This document shows positions 17,671 through 26,599 of a DNA stretch of 64,000 nt, piece by piece; position 1 is the first letter of the stretch, and the number at the start of each line of letters is the position of its first letter. The DNA comes from Chloroflexota bacterium. GTDB lineage: Bacteria; Chloroflexota; Anaerolineae; Anaerolineales; UBA11579. Position numbers and translations under genes: made by a program. The notes under the pieces were generated by a model. That model was not told where the DNA came from. It did no database searches and saw only the letters and a program-made list of their open reading frames with translations. The stretch lies in assembly GCA_019456165.1 (NCBI GenBank), contig VRUJ01000015.1, forward strand, positions 1-64,000, given 5' to 3'.

Positions 17671-18908
17671 TTTTTTTTCATTCTCTTCTGAAGATTTTTT
17701 ATTCTACTCCATAAACTGCGAAGCTGTTTTTCGAATGGGAAATTGATATCTACTTCCAAGATTTCAGGTTCTGGCCAGGGGTCTAAATCGGCCAATTTGC
17801 GAAGCGCATACCGGCCAAATAATTGCAAGCTTGCTAAAACTGGCGCCGCCATAAGCAGACCAATAAAACCGATCAGGCTCGCAGCAATGAAAGCTGAAAT
17901 TAATACTGCCGCAGGGTGCACACCTAATGTTTTGCCAAAGATACGAGGGGTTACCAAATTATCGAATATTTGATCCATAATTATTACTGCTATGACTACA
18001 ATTAAGGCATAAATCCAGGGTTCAATATTAAAATAATTGCCCTCCTGTTGAAAAAATGCGACGAGCGCGGTAGTGATACTTGCGATTATTGGGCCGATAT
18101 AAGGGACGAACTTAGCCAGCCCAGCTAATAAGGCTAACCCTAAAGTATTGCGCACACCCAAGATGGTCAACAATATGAATGAACTGATAACAATCATAAT
18201 AAATAAGGCTAGTTGGCCGCGCAAAAAGGCGTGCCATATTAGGTCCACTTCACGGCCCAACCGGCGCAGATCTTTGCCAAATCCGGGCAGCAGTTCAATC
18301 CCTTGCATTAGGTTGGGAACTTGGCCTGCCTCAGAGAGGATAAAGTAGGATATTATTAGGATGAACGCTCCCCATGCCAACGCGACTAGTGCAGAGGTTG
18401 CAATGCTTCCAACAAATTTACCAGCGTTTCCCAACAAAGGCTGAAGAATTGATATTACTTGGTTACTCAGGGAGAATACATCTATGTTGAATTGGGTAAT
18501 TATTTGGGATAAGTCAATTTTTAGAGTACCGATTTCAACGATAAAGTTTTGATCAGCAAGATCCTCTGCAATCGTGGGCAGGTCGTTTGTAAATTGAATT
18601 ACTAAATCCACCAAGTTTTGAAGCTGTTGTACGAGAGCAAATCCAGCTGCTGAAAGGAATAATAAAATGATGATTACAAAACTGATATAAATTAGGTTTA
18701 CTGATGCTCGCCACGATAAATTCGTTCTATCGCTCAGCCGTGAGGCTAAAGGATGTAGAATATAAGACAACATGAATGTCAGCAGCAACGGCCCGATGAT
18801 ATTATTGAATCGAATCAGTAGAGCGCCAATAATTGCGACAAAGACCAAGCCAACTGAAACTTTGGTTGCAGAGCTCCAATTTGGTGAACGGTTATTTTCT
18901 TCTGACAT
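17667..18908 (-). CDS. AI-2E family transporter
   Basis: A 413-residue polytopic membrane protein of the AI-2E/UPF0118 family. It has paired N-terminal spans (about 13-55), a further span near 65-90, an amphipathic soluble segment (about 95-160) and a cluster of C-terminal spans (about 165-370) with the family-like GLAKFVPYIGPIIA and AAVLISAFIAASLIGFIGLLMAAPV. Family members export small molecules or exchange Na+/H+; the substrate here is unknown. It is the first gene of a two-gene unit with the 63-residue protein. The C-terminal cytoplasmic tail is basic. Confidence 0.92.
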   Translation of the reverse strand: MSEENNRSPNWSSATKVSVGLVFVAIIGALLIRFNNIIGPLLLTFMLSYILHPLASRLSDRTNLSWRASVNLIYISFVIIILLFLSAAGFALVQQLQNLVDLVIQFTNDLPTIAEDLADQNFIVEIGTLKIDLSQIITQFNIDVFSLSNQVISILQPLLGNAGKFVGSIATSALVALAWGAFILIISYFILSEAGQVPNLMQGIELLPGFGKDLRRLGREVDLIWHAFLRGQLALFIMIVISSFILLTILGVRNTLGLALLAGLAKFVPYIGPIIASITTALVAFFQQEGNYFNIEPWIYALIVVIAVIIMDQIFDNLVTPRIFGKTLGVHPAAVLISAFIAASLIGFIGLLMAAPVLASLQLFGRYALRKLADLDPWPEPEILEVDINFPFEKQLRSLWSRIKNLQKRMKKK

Positions 18909-19072
18909 TAAAATTCTTTGGCCCCTCGCGATTAATCTGTTAGGGTGTAGTTCAATTGTAACTTTGGGACGGACGCTTTACAAACCAATTGCATTGACAA
19001 TTCATGATGGAAGAATTTTGACGGTATCCCCGCCAAGTCCAAACATCCCGGTTTGTTGTGTTTGAGTTCTTT

Positions 19073-19543
19073 CTAGGTATTTAATCTCACCCCAGTGATT
19101 TTCTTCCAGGCTAAAGACAAAGTTTCTTGTTGCTTTTCATCTACTGTCTGGTTATCCCAGTATGCCAGCCGTGCCCTCCACTTTTCGTCGAATTCCTGTT
19201 GGAGCCGCTGATTTCCAGTCGGCTTGGAAATTCGCTCCAACCACCACACATCCCTTTCCAGCAAAATCAAATCAACCTCTAATTCTGTGTAGCTGCAAAC
19301 TGCCGCGGGCAGGCGGTCTGCCTTTGCCTGGGGATATGTGGTTTCAGCTACTAATTCATGTGGTGGGATTTTGAACAAACCCGCCAGCAGAGACACAGTG
19401 CGCTCGCTTGGTACGCTCAGGTCTAATTCTATGTGCGAAACTGCCACGCGAGAGACACCTACGCGTTCTGCTAGATATTCTTGTGTCCAACCATGCTGAT
19501 GTCGCAGGTCGGCGATGCGTTTTCCTATACTTTGAGGGATCAT
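19073..19543 (-). CDS. XRE-family transcriptional regulator
   Basis: A 156-residue regulator with an N-terminal Cro/CI-type helix-turn-helix (about residues 5-62: IGKRIADLRHQHGWTQEYLAERVGVSRVAVSHIE). A C-terminal helical region follows (about 75-156), rich in Trp, Glu and Arg, with no recognised ligand domain. ATG 19543 is chosen over a TTG two codons earlier because AAGGAG lies 7 bases upstream of it. It is transcribed divergently from the GDP-mannose dehydratase gene with a 136-base gap, so control of that promoter is possible but unproven. Confidence 0.88.
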   Translation of the reverse strand: MIPQSIGKRIADLRHQHGWTQEYLAERVGVSRVAVSHIELDLSVPSERTVSLLAGLFKIPPHELVAETTYPQAKADRLPAAVCSYTELEVDLILLERDVWWLERISKPTGNQRLQQEFDEKWRARLAYWDNQTVDEKQQETLSLAWKKITGVRLNT

Positions 19544-19679
19544 AAACAAACTCCTTCAACACCAATTATGCCCTAAAAACCTGTTTTTGTGTTTGCTAAG
19601 TGGCTTAGCTGACAAGGACCAGGATTAGATTTATGCTATCACTATTCTTTCAATAATGCTAATGTTGAAGAGGTGAACT

Positions 19680-20648
19680 ATGAATAAAAAACGAGCGCTG
19701 ATCACAGGTATTACCGGGCAAGATGGTTCGTATATGGCCGAATTCCTCTTGGAAAAAGGTTACGAGGTTGTGGGCATGGTGCGGCGTTCTAGTACGATCA
19801 ATTTCGAACGCATTGAACACATTCAAGACCATATCAAAATAGTATCTGGTGACTTGATGGATCAAGTTTCGCTGATCGATATCATCGAGAAACATCGACC
19901 AGCAGAAGTTTATAACTTGGCTGCACAATCATTTGTTCAGACATCCTGGGACCAACCCGTGTTTACCGGTGAAGTCACTGCGCTTGGAGTTACGCGTGTG
20001 CTGGATGCCATTCGCATTGTGGATCCCGGCATTCATTTTTACCAGGCCAGTTCCAGCGAGATGTTTGGCAAGGTGCGCGAGGTGCCCCAAAAGGAGAGCA
20101 CTCCTTTCTATCCTCGCAGCCCTTATGGGGTAGCCAAGGTTTATGGGCATTGGATCACATTAAATTACCGGGAAAGTTATGATCTCTTTGCCGTTTCAGG
20201 GATCTGTTTTAATCATGAGAGTCCTCGCCGGGGACACGAATTCGTAACTCGCAAGCTTGCGCGTGCCGCGGCACGAATAAAGCACGGCCTGGAGAAAGAA
20301 GTTCGACTGGGGAACATGGACTCGGAGCGTGACTGGGGTTTTGCACCTGATTACGTGCGCGGTATGTGGCTGATGCTTCAGCAAGACGAGCCGGTAGATT
20401 ATGTTTTAGCTACAGGCAAGACGCATACAGTAAAAAAGTTTGCAGAGCTGGCTTTTGAGGTCGTGGGTTTAGACATCAACGATCACGTGGTTCAAGACCC
20501 GCGCTTTATGCGGCCAGCTGAAGTTGACCAGTTAGTGGGTGATTCCAGCAAAGCTCAAAAAGAATTGGGCTGGAAAGCTGAAACCGATTTTGAAAATTTG
20601 GTGCGTATCATGGTGGAGGCAGAGATGGAAACTGCAAGTTCGGACTAA
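19680..20648 (+). CDS. gmd: GDP-mannose 4,6-dehydratase
   Basis: A 322-residue extended short-chain dehydrogenase that converts GDP-mannose to GDP-4-keto-6-deoxymannose, the precursor of fucose, rhamnose-type and related sugars. The NADP-binding [15 protein letters not shown] is at residue 9. The catalytic SSSEMFG and YGVAK (Y-x-x-x-K) are present, along with the family's FNHESPRRG and [11 protein letters not shown] signatures. Length is normal for the family. GAGGTG lies 5 bases before the ATG. It stands alone here, well away from the glycan cluster at 49-64 kb, to which it may supply substrate (inference). Confidence 0.95.
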   Translation: MNKKRALITGITGQDGSYMAEFLLEKGYEVVGMVRRSSTINFERIEHIQDHIKIVSGDLMDQVSLIDIIEKHRPAEVYNLAAQSFVQTSWDQPVFTGEVTALGVTRVLDAIRIVDPGIHFYQASSSEMFGKVREVPQKESTPFYPRSPYGVAKVYGHWITLNYRESYDLFAVSGICFNHESPRRGHEFVTRKLARAAARIKHGLEKEVRLGNMDSERDWGFAPDYVRGMWLMLQQDEPVDYVLATGKTHTVKKFAELAFEVVGLDINDHVVQDPRFMRPAEVDQLVGDSSKAQKELGWKAETDFENLVRIMVEAEMETASSD

Positions 20649-20653
20649 CTAAT

Positions 20654-20723
20654 CCAATCGTGCATCTTTTACGATTGGCAATTTGAAAAAAAGCCTTACA
20701 AAGGTATTAAACCTTCGCAAGGC
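20654..20723 (+). terminator. two hairpins downstream of gmd
   Basis: CCAATCGT (20654-20661) pairs with ACGATTGG (20671-20678). Then GCCTTACAAAGG (20693-20704) pairs with CCTTCGCAAGGC (20712-20723) with two mismatches, followed by TCAATTTATT. The pair lies between the convergent gmd and ccmD ends and is a plausible terminator region, though the T-tract is weak. Confidence 0.5.
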
Positions 20724-20766
20724 TCAATTTATTAATATCTCTTCAGCTTGTTGGGTAGTTCTTCGC

Positions 20767-20940
20767 CTAATCTTCCTTGTCAGCCTCATCCAACAATTCG
20801 AGGTCTAATTCCAGGTTGTGTTTGCGTCGTTTCAAACTATACACATAAACTAGTATCACACCGAAGATCACAACATATCCCAAAACCATAAAACCAGTAG
20901 TTTCTTTTGGTGCTTTTAATAAAAATGAACTTAGCGTCAT
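20767..20940 (-). CDS. ccmD: CcmD-like small membrane protein
   Basis: A 57-residue protein: one hydrophobic span (about 16-35), then a basic SLKRRKH and an acidic tail. This is the size, topology and position of CcmD, which holds the CcmABC haem-release complex together with CcmE. Its ATG overlaps the ccmC stop by 4 bases (ATGA). The family is poorly conserved, so the call rests mainly on topology and operon place. It is the last gene of the ccm operon. Confidence 0.75.
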   Translation of the reverse strand: MTLSSFLLKAPKETTGFMVLGYVVIFGVILVYVYSLKRRKHNLELDLELLDEADKED

Positions 20941-21635
20941 GACATCACCTTCATTCTTAATCCTTCGATCTTATCTTGCAATTTTCCCAAACGTACACGA
21001 TGCCAGATCAGCGAAGAGGCGATGAACGAGAAGGTTATTACGCCAAATATCAGGGTTTGAAGCATCTTGGTTTCCATATTAAAGCTGCCTTCAGCATCGG
21101 GGCTGTTGGTCCCAATCACAACGGGATGTATCGTGCGCCAAATACGGATCGATAGGAATGTAAAAGGGACGCTGACTGATCCCAGGATTGCGTAAATAGC
21201 GCCAAAACGAGCCCTACGGTCGGGGTCTTCAATCCCTTGGCGCAGCATCAGGTAAGCGAAGTAGATTAATTCCATTATCGTAGCAGTTACCAGGCGTGGG
21301 TCCCATCTCCACCAAGTATTCCAGGTCGGTTTCGCCCAAATGGAACCTGAGACAATGTTTATCAAGAAAAACACCAACCCGACCTCGATCCCTGCCATGC
21401 CAATAATATCCCATTTACGGTTTCCAGTGCGCAAATAGGCTATGCCGGCTACCACAGCTGATAAAAAGCCGATCATTCCTACCCACCCAGCAGCAACATG
21501 GAAATAGAAAACTCTTTGTACGTTTCCCATTTCTCTTTCCATGGGAGCGTAGAAGAACACCATCCCGGTGGCGATAATTAATAAGACGATCGAAACGCCA
21601 TCCAATACACGCAGCTTTCTTGGTTTAGCTTCCAT
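20937..21635 (-). CDS. ccmC: cytochrome c maturation protein CcmC
   Basis: A 232-residue polytopic membrane protein that delivers haem to CcmE with CcmAB and CcmD. About six hydrophobic segments are visible. The tryptophan-rich periplasmic WWD-type motif is present (KPTWNTWWRWDPRLVT), flanked by candidate haem-ligand histidines in VFYFHVAAGW and IHPVVIG. Length is normal for CcmC. It lies 21 bases after ccmB and overlaps ccmD. Confidence 0.95.
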   Translation of the reverse strand: MEAKPRKLRVLDGVSIVLLIIATGMVFFYAPMEREMGNVQRVFYFHVAAGWVGMIGFLSAVVAGIAYLRTGNRKWDIIGMAGIEVGLVFFLINIVSGSIWAKPTWNTWWRWDPRLVTATIMELIYFAYLMLRQGIEDPDRRARFGAIYAILGSVSVPFTFLSIRIWRTIHPVVIGTNSPDAEGSFNMETKMLQTLIFGVITFSFIASSLIWHRVRLGKLQDKIEGLRMKVMS

Positions 21636-21656
21636 ATATTTTCACTCCTATAAAAT

Positions 21657-22373
21657 TTATTCCTCGACTACAAAATCGAACAACATGTAAGAAAGACCAA
21701 TGAAAATTAGGTCAAATGAGATCAAGATATTTAGCGAAGGCCAGATGAATTCCATATCCAGCCCTTGCAAGAAAGCGCTGCTGGCCTTCACGGCAGCAAT
21801 AATCAACGGCAGCATGACTGGAAAAAGGATTATCGGCAGCAGTATATCACGCGTTCTGGCCTGTACCACCATGGCCGCAAGCATGGTTCCCAAGGCTACG
21901 TAACCTATTGACCCCAGGATGATTACCAGGATTAGCCCTGGATGGAACACGTTAATATTATAGAAGATTGTATAGATCGGTAAGACGAAAGCCTCGACAA
22001 CAAACATGAACAGCAAATTTCCGATAGCCTTGCCGAAGTAGATCACAGAGCGGTCTACCGGAGCGAGCAATAAACCATCCAGGCAGCCGCGGTCTTTCTC
22101 AACAGCCATTGAACGGTTTAAACCCAGGGTGCCAGCAAATGAGAATGTCACCCACAGCACTCCTGAGGTAACCGATGCCCGTGTACCAGCATCCATTTCT
22201 AAAGCAAAATTAAAGATCAAAATAACCAATAAGGCAAACATCGCCATAGCCGAAAATAATTCCCGGCTGCGCCTCTCGGATGCCAGGTCTTTACGCACAA
22301 TAGCTGATACCGCGCGCCAAAATGTAGGCCGCTGATTGCTTACCCGAACGTGGGCTTTTATCTCATTTGACAT
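21657..22373 (-). CDS. ccmB: cytochrome c maturation protein CcmB
   Basis: A 238-residue permease subunit of the CcmAB ABC module, with about six hydrophobic segments and the CcmB-like region FAGTLGLNRSMAVEKDRGCLDGLLLAP around residues 75-102. With CcmA and CcmC it drives release of haem-loaded CcmE. ATG 22373 is chosen because it gives an 11-base overlap with the ccmA stop and a nearby GAGG; the longer frame would overlap ccmA by 55 bases. Confidence 0.93.
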   Translation of the reverse strand: MSNEIKAHVRVSNQRPTFWRAVSAIVRKDLASERRSRELFSAMAMFALLVILIFNFALEMDAGTRASVTSGVLWVTFSFAGTLGLNRSMAVEKDRGCLDGLLLAPVDRSVIYFGKAIGNLLFMFVVEAFVLPIYTIFYNINVFHPGLILVIILGSIGYVALGTMLAAMVVQARTRDILLPIILFPVMLPLIIAAVKASSAFLQGLDMEFIWPSLNILISFDLIFIGLSYMLFDFVVEE

Positions 22374-23100
22374 TAGCAGCCTCAAGTTTTGTGGATTCCT
22401 GTTTGGATTCGATTGCATGTCTGTAAAAGCCTAAGAGACCATCTTGGGGAATATCCTCCCGCTGTGTTGAAGCTGCTATTTTGCCGCGAGACAATACGTC
22501 AAAGCGTGAGGCCAGGTCTGAGATACGTACAAGATCGTGGGAGGTCATCACTACCGTACGGCCCTGCGAAGTCACACTTTTTAGGATGGTATCCAACATA
22601 GCGCCAGCATCTTGATCCAAACCGGTATACGGCTCATCGAGTAGGAGCAGTTGAGGGTCGTGGATCACCGCTCGCCCGATCGATAAGCGCTGCTGCATGC
22701 CGCGCGAATATGTGCGCACCAGATCCCGACGGCGAGCGCTCAAACCCACCAAATCGAGTACTTCGCTAATCCTGCTATCCAGGTTGGTAACTCCATATAA
22801 ACGTCCGTAAAATTGCAAGTTCTCCTCGGCCGTTAGGTCTCCATAAAGCAGAGGTTGATGCGAAAGAACACCTAAGGAATTCCTAACAGCCGCAGCCTGA
22901 GCTGGCAGATGGAAACCGGCAACCTTCACCATCCCTAAAGAGGGTCGCGAGAGAGAAGAGAGGATGCGAAGAAAGGTCGTCTTTCCGGCCCCGTTTGGGC
23001 CTATAAGACCGACGAACTCACCTTTTTTAACCTCGAAATCCAAACCACGCAGTACGGGTTTAAGACCAAACCGTTTGACGAGTTTATGGACTTTAATCAT
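22363..23100 (-). CDS. ccmA: cytochrome c maturation ATP-binding protein CcmA
   Basis: A 245-residue ABC ATPase: Walker A GPNGAGKTT near residue 34, Q-loop around LSHQPLLYGD, signature YSRGMQQRLSIGRA near 133, Walker B LLLLDEPYTGLD near 155 and the switch His of VVMTSHDL. It powers the CcmABCD complex. Co-occurrence with ccmB, C, D, E, F and H identifies it as CcmA rather than a generic exporter. The upstream operon genes are separated from it by the inserted GxxExxY cassette. Confidence 0.94.
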   Translation of the reverse strand: MIKVHKLVKRFGLKPVLRGLDFEVKKGEFVGLIGPNGAGKTTFLRILSSLSRPSLGMVKVAGFHLPAQAAAVRNSLGVLSHQPLLYGDLTAEENLQFYGRLYGVTNLDSRISEVLDLVGLSARRRDLVRTYSRGMQQRLSIGRAVIHDPQLLLLDEPYTGLDQDAGAMLDTILKSVTSQGRTVVMTSHDLVRISDLASRFDVLSRGKIAASTQREDIPQDGLLGFYRHAIESKQESTKLEAANVK

Positions 23101-23112
23101 TGATTATTAATT

Positions 23113-23625
23113 ACCACAAAGACACGAAGACACTAAGTTTAGAGGATAATTCTCTTTATGCCTTGCTTGATAAGTGGAACATTGAAATTGATTAGAAAAC
23201 CAAGACGTTTATTGGTTAGTTTTAATTGTGTAAGTAACTGTGCAGTAAATACTGGTTTCATTTTTTCTACGGCTTTGAGTTCGCAAATAACAAGTTTTTC
23301 TACTTGGACGTCTAACCTAATTCCTTCATCGAAGGTTATTCCATCATACACAATCGGTATCGAAACTTGACGTTCAACAATTAAACCTTTCTTTTCTAGC
23401 TCGTGACAAAAACATACCTCATAGATGTTTTCCAACAAACCAGGACCAAGTTGGCTATGGACTGCGAAAGCTGCTTCCACAATACTTTTTGCGATGCTCT
23501 CTTCTTTTTTCGAAAGAGGCTTGTGTTTAATAACCATTTAATATTTTTCTTAGTGTCTTTGTGCCTTGGTGTTATTGCATTGGTTTTTTGGTATTTTTTA
23601 ACCACTAAGACCCTAAGACACAAAG
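23113..23625. mobile_element. repeat-bounded GxxExxY cassette inside the ccm operon
   Basis: A 25-base unit ACCACAAAGACACGAAGACACTAAG begins at 23113 and ends at 23137, two bases before the stop codon of the GxxExxY gene. An inverted version CTTAGTGTCTTTGTGCCTTGG starts at 23549, just upstream of that gene, and a third unit in direct orientation (ACCACTAAGACCCTAAGACA...) lies at 23601-23625, abutting the next gene's stop. The gene is thus framed by copies of one repeat family, which suggests it arrived as a unit. No transposase or clear target duplication is visible. Element status is inferred. Confidence 0.55.
23139..23537 (-). CDS. GxxExxY family protein
   Basis: A 132-residue protein with the family signature in LGPGLLENIYEVCFCHELEKKGL (G-x-x-E-x-x-Y around residues 34-40). 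A compact alpha/beta core follows, with the PD-(D/E)xK-like strand pair RLDVQVEKLVICELKAVEKMKP, which suggests a nuclease fold. Biological function is unsettled; family members are scattered and repeat-associated in environmental genomes. It interrupts the ccm operon in the same orientation, between the lipoprotein gene and ccmA. Confidence 0.9.
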   Translation of the reverse strand: MVIKHKPLSKKEESIAKSIVEAAFAVHSQLGPGLLENIYEVCFCHELEKKGLIVERQVSIPIVYDGITFDEGIRLDVQVEKLVICELKAVEKMKPVFTAQLLTQLKLTNKRLGFLINFNVPLIKQGIKRIIL

Positions 23626-23626
23626 T

Positions 23627-24967
23627 TTAATCTAGTACGGCACGAAGCTGTTCTTTCAGTGCCGCGCGATTTTCAAGATATTTGTCTTCGGCTAGATCAC
23701 CCGCTTCAAAAGCCTCATCAAGATCTATTATTTTATCCATCAAGGCTTCTGGGGTGTCCTTGTTGGTTGAAGTTTTACTGGATGTATTACCCGTACCTCG
23801 CCTAACTCTCGTAAAATAGCCAACAATTACCAGTGAAATTAACAAAGCGCTGGCTCCAACCACTAAACCATTATCGATATTCAGCCCTAGAAATCCGGAG
23901 GTATCCATAGGGTTGCGGCCTCGGATTTCAAATTGCACCTCACCGGATGCCAAGGACCCCTGGGTGGCATAAACCTGATATTGCGTCTCTCCTACTTCAT
24001 CAATACCTACCTCGAATAAGTTGGAGCTAATTAGTTCCAGGTCTCCTTGAGGCAGGAAAATGAAGAGGGCTTCAACCGGCCAGCCCAAATCTTGCTCATA
24101 AGTCATTTCCCGGTCGTAAGGCAGATCATACGCAATAAACAATTCGTACCCGCTTGAACCAGGCAATAATGCATCCATATCACCCTCGGGGGTTAGTACA
24201 AGGTGGCCAGCGGTATATTCACCCAGGAATTCCCAATTTGTGGCTGTTGTAGGTATGGGGATGCTCAAAAGGGGAGTATTGTCATTCGCAGTAATAATCG
24301 TTTTGTTGCCTGGATTGTGGACAATATAGCGTTGCAGAATGTTTACTGTATCGGCATCGGGGAATTCTATACCAATCTGCATTTCTTCGATTACTAATTC
24401 GGAAACATCGGTGGTGGTTTCATAAACTGTAATGGGAATTGCAAGGCTGGTTACATCCTCTTCAGTAAAACCGAAACCCGAATAGGTCATTTGCTCAAAT
24501 TTAACCGTTGCCAAGAAAATTTTCCCCTCGAGAAATTCGACATCTTCAAACAAAAAGCTGCCGTCCGTTTGGGTGGTGGTTGAACCCACCTCACTTGGCT
24601 CCATCTCAAGTAACTCAATTAAACTGACTTCTAATTCTGCTGGTAAGTCGCCCCCGGAGCCGTTGGTTACTGTTCCGGTGATGGTGCCTGATTCAACATC
24701 TACTTCTTCAGTGCTGCTCTCTACTCCTTCGGGGATTTGAGTCACTTCCTCGGTGGTAGATGGGCGGGTAAGTTCATCAATGTCAGTACTTTCGGACTGC
24801 TCAACAGGGGCTTCCGTTTCTTCCACATCTACAAATGATTGCTCGACGGAAACCCGCCGGTAATTTGGTGGGGGAGTGATATCCTGGGCCAGGGATATTT
24901 CGCAGCCTGTCAGCAAAAATAATGCAATCGCAGAAATTATTAATTTTAGTCGCAGGGTTAGTCTCAT
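23627..24967 (-). CDS. lipoprotein with carboxypeptidase-regulatory-like domain and C-terminal span
   Basis: A 446-residue exported protein encoded among the ccm genes. The lipobox LLTGC lies at about residues 18-22. A Glu/Ser/Thr-rich linker follows (about 40-90), then a beta-sandwich of the carboxypeptidase-regulatory type (about 93-190: GTITGTVTNGSGGDLPAE..., DGSFLFEDV). A second beta-rich region spans about 195-365, with one membrane span near 375-395 and a cytoplasmic tail with a short helical hairpin (DEAFEAGDLAEDKYLENRAAL). No haem-binding Cys pair is visible. Position suggests an accessory role in cytochrome c maturation or electron transfer (inference). Confidence 0.75.
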   Translation of the reverse strand: MRLTLRLKLIISAIALFLLTGCEISLAQDITPPPNYRRVSVEQSFVDVEETEAPVEQSESTDIDELTRPSTTEEVTQIPEGVESSTEEVDVESGTITGTVTNGSGGDLPAELEVSLIELLEMEPSEVGSTTTQTDGSFLFEDVEFLEGKIFLATVKFEQMTYSGFGFTEEDVTSLAIPITVYETTTDVSELVIEEMQIGIEFPDADTVNILQRYIVHNPGNKTIITANDNTPLLSIPIPTTATNWEFLGEYTAGHLVLTPEGDMDALLPGSSGYELFIAYDLPYDREMTYEQDLGWPVEALFIFLPQGDLELISSNLFEVGIDEVGETQYQVYATQGSLASGEVQFEIRGRNPMDTSGFLGLNIDNGLVVGASALLISLVIVGYFTRVRRGTGNTSSKTSTNKDTPEALMDKIIDLDEAFEAGDLAEDKYLENRAALKEQLRAVLD

Positions 24968-24985
24968 AATTGTTTTCTTTTTATT

Positions 24986-25480
24986 CTAAGTCAGGTCAGT
25001 TCCACAATGGAAACAAAACTTGTCTGTGATCTTGATGGCTTTACCGCAATTGAAGCAGAATTTTCCAGCTTTTGCTTTGCCTTGGTCTTTACGCTCTGCA
25101 ATCACTTCTTCCAAATAATCGAATTCCTCCCCTGTATCTTTCTCACTGCGCCGGGCAGCAATTATTGCATCCAATTGCGCGTCATCCCCTGTGCTAGAAG
25201 CTCCAGATGGCAGATTATCGAGTTTTCGCAAAATTTCGGCCCCGCGCTGCACTAAGTTGGCGCGTTGGTCCGGGTAGTTTTCTGCGGGAATCTTGCCTAA
25301 ATCATGATCGAAATCCAATTCCAATAACGCATCTAATATACGGTCCCGCTCAGCTAACAGAGAGGATAAAGATTTTTCTTCAGCACTCACACTGAATGAG
25401 CGACGATTAAAGGGCTGGCTGATATAGAAAACAACCAATATAAGCACAGCAAGGATTAATAATATTGATTCAATTTCCAT
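24986..25480 (-). CDS. CcmI-like membrane protein with C-terminal zinc ribbon
   Basis: A 164-residue protein: an N-terminal span (about 5-22), then a cytoplasmic helical stretch (LSSLLAERDRILDALLELDFDHDLGKIPAENY) like the N-terminal part of CcmI/CycH, and a C-terminal zinc ribbon with two CxxC pairs (FCFNCG, FCFHCG, about residues 142-160). The helical part matches proteins found beside CcmH and CcmG in Gram-positive-type ccm operons; the zinc ribbon is an unusual addition. It starts 2 bases after the ccmG stop, so the two are co-translated. The precise role is inferred. Confidence 0.75.
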   Translation of the reverse strand: MEIESILLILAVLILVVFYISQPFNRRSFSVSAEEKSLSSLLAERDRILDALLELDFDHDLGKIPAENYPDQRANLVQRGAEILRKLDNLPSGASSTGDDAQLDAIIAARRSEKDTGEEFDYLEEVIAERKDQGKAKAGKFCFNCGKAIKITDKFCFHCGTDLT

Positions 25481-25482
25481 AG

Positions 25483-26055
25483 TTAAGAACCTAATAAAGC
25501 GTCAATAATTGTTGTGATTTGTTCAACGGATTGAAAAGGACCGATCAGAACGTAAGCAATTATGCCTTCCTGGTCAATTATGAAGGTTTCAGGCACTCCC
25601 TGCATGCGGTAATCCTGGGAGATGCGAGTTCCCAGGTCGGGTCCATTTGGATAGGTGACCCCGAATTTATCCAGGAATTCTAGAGCGGCAGTGTTTGTAT
25701 CGGAGTAGTCCACTCCCACAAATAATACCTCTTCGTTGCCTTGATAATACTCCCAGGCGGATTGCAGTTCGTAAGCCTCGTCCTCGCAGGGAATACACCA
25801 GGAAGCCCAAAAGTTTACCAATACGACTTTACCTTCCATATCTGCAGGAGTGATTTCTTCACCATCAAACAAAGTTAAGCTGAATTTTGGGGCAACCTCA
25901 CCTACACCGACTACACCGAGCTGCGCTTTCCAAAGCTGCAAACCAACCACCAGCAACAGAACAGCAACGAGCAGCCAGACAAATATTAAACTCCAGCGTT
26001 TTCCTTGAGCATTGTTTTGTTCATCAGGATTTGATTGCATTTGGATTTCGGTCAT
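25483..26055 (-). CDS. thiol-disulfide reductase of cytochrome c maturation (CcmG/TlpA-like)
   Basis: A 190-residue membrane-anchored thioredoxin-like protein: one N-terminal span (about 22-43), then a TlpA-type domain with active site WASWCIPCEDEA near residue 89. The cis-Pro region is in MQGVPETFIID. It is expected to keep apocytochrome CxxCH cysteines reduced outside the membrane, working with CcmH. Encoded between CcmH and the CcmI-like protein with minimal gaps. It could equally be labelled ResA; the operon argues for the CcmG role. Confidence 0.92.
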   Translation of the reverse strand: MTEIQMQSNPDEQNNAQGKRWSLIFVWLLVAVLLLVVGLQLWKAQLGVVGVGEVAPKFSLTLFDGEEITPADMEGKVVLVNFWASWCIPCEDEAYELQSAWEYYQGNEEVLFVGVDYSDTNTAALEFLDKFGVTYPNGPDLGTRISQDYRMQGVPETFIIDQEGIIAYVLIGPFQSVEQITTIIDALLGS

Positions 26056-26070
26056 GTTAATCCTAACTCT

Positions 26071-26580
26071 CTATTGACGTTTCTTTAATTCTTCCTCTAA
26101 TAGGGAGGTGTACTTATCATCTTGGGGCGTACTTTCCGGCTTAACCTTGCCTGTGCTTGCGACATTTTCTTCAGGCGTGGAGCGCGTTGATTTCCGTAAT
26201 AAGCGGTATAGTAGAACGCCCCCCGCTAAAAGAGCAATAGGAGGCACGATATAAATTAACCAATTCAAGCCTCTCCGGGGAGGTTCAGCCAGCACACGCT
26301 CACCATATTGCACTACAAAATAATCATATATCTGTTCTTCTGTCCATCCCTCGACTAGTTTCTCGCGGATTTGATCCCGCCATTGGGCGCAGGCAGCCGA
26401 TTCACACACATCTAGCGGTATGTTTTCACACACCGGGCAGTACAAGTTCTTGGCGATGCGGTTAACCTCGTCTTCGGATGGAGTTGGTTCCGGACCGGGA
26501 TCTTGAGCTGAAGCTATGCTTGTGCCGGTCAGAGTTAGCAGCAAGAGAAAAACTATTACTAAAGGCAGTTTAAGTTTCAT
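26071..26580 (-). CDS. ccmH: cytochrome c maturation protein CcmH
   Basis: A 169-residue exported, membrane-anchored thiol protein: signal segment (about 4-25), CcmH signature YCPVCENIPLDVC with the redox CPVC pair near residue 46, helical bundle (RDQIREKLVEGWTEEQIYDYFV), YGERVLAEPPRRGLNWLIY and a C-terminal span (about 105-128). It presents reduced apocytochrome to CcmF. A third and fourth Cys (VCESAAC) follow the redox pair. ATG 26580 is preferred because the longer frame uses TTG and overlaps ccmF. Confidence 0.94.
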   Translation of the reverse strand: MKLKLPLVIVFLLLLTLTGTSIASAQDPGPEPTPSEDEVNRIAKNLYCPVCENIPLDVCESAACAQWRDQIREKLVEGWTEEQIYDYFVVQYGERVLAEPPRRGLNWLIYIVPPIALLAGGVLLYRLLRKSTRSTPEENVASTGKVKPESTPQDDKYTSLLEEELKKRQ

Positions 26581-26599
26581 GCGAATTAACGATCCAGGG

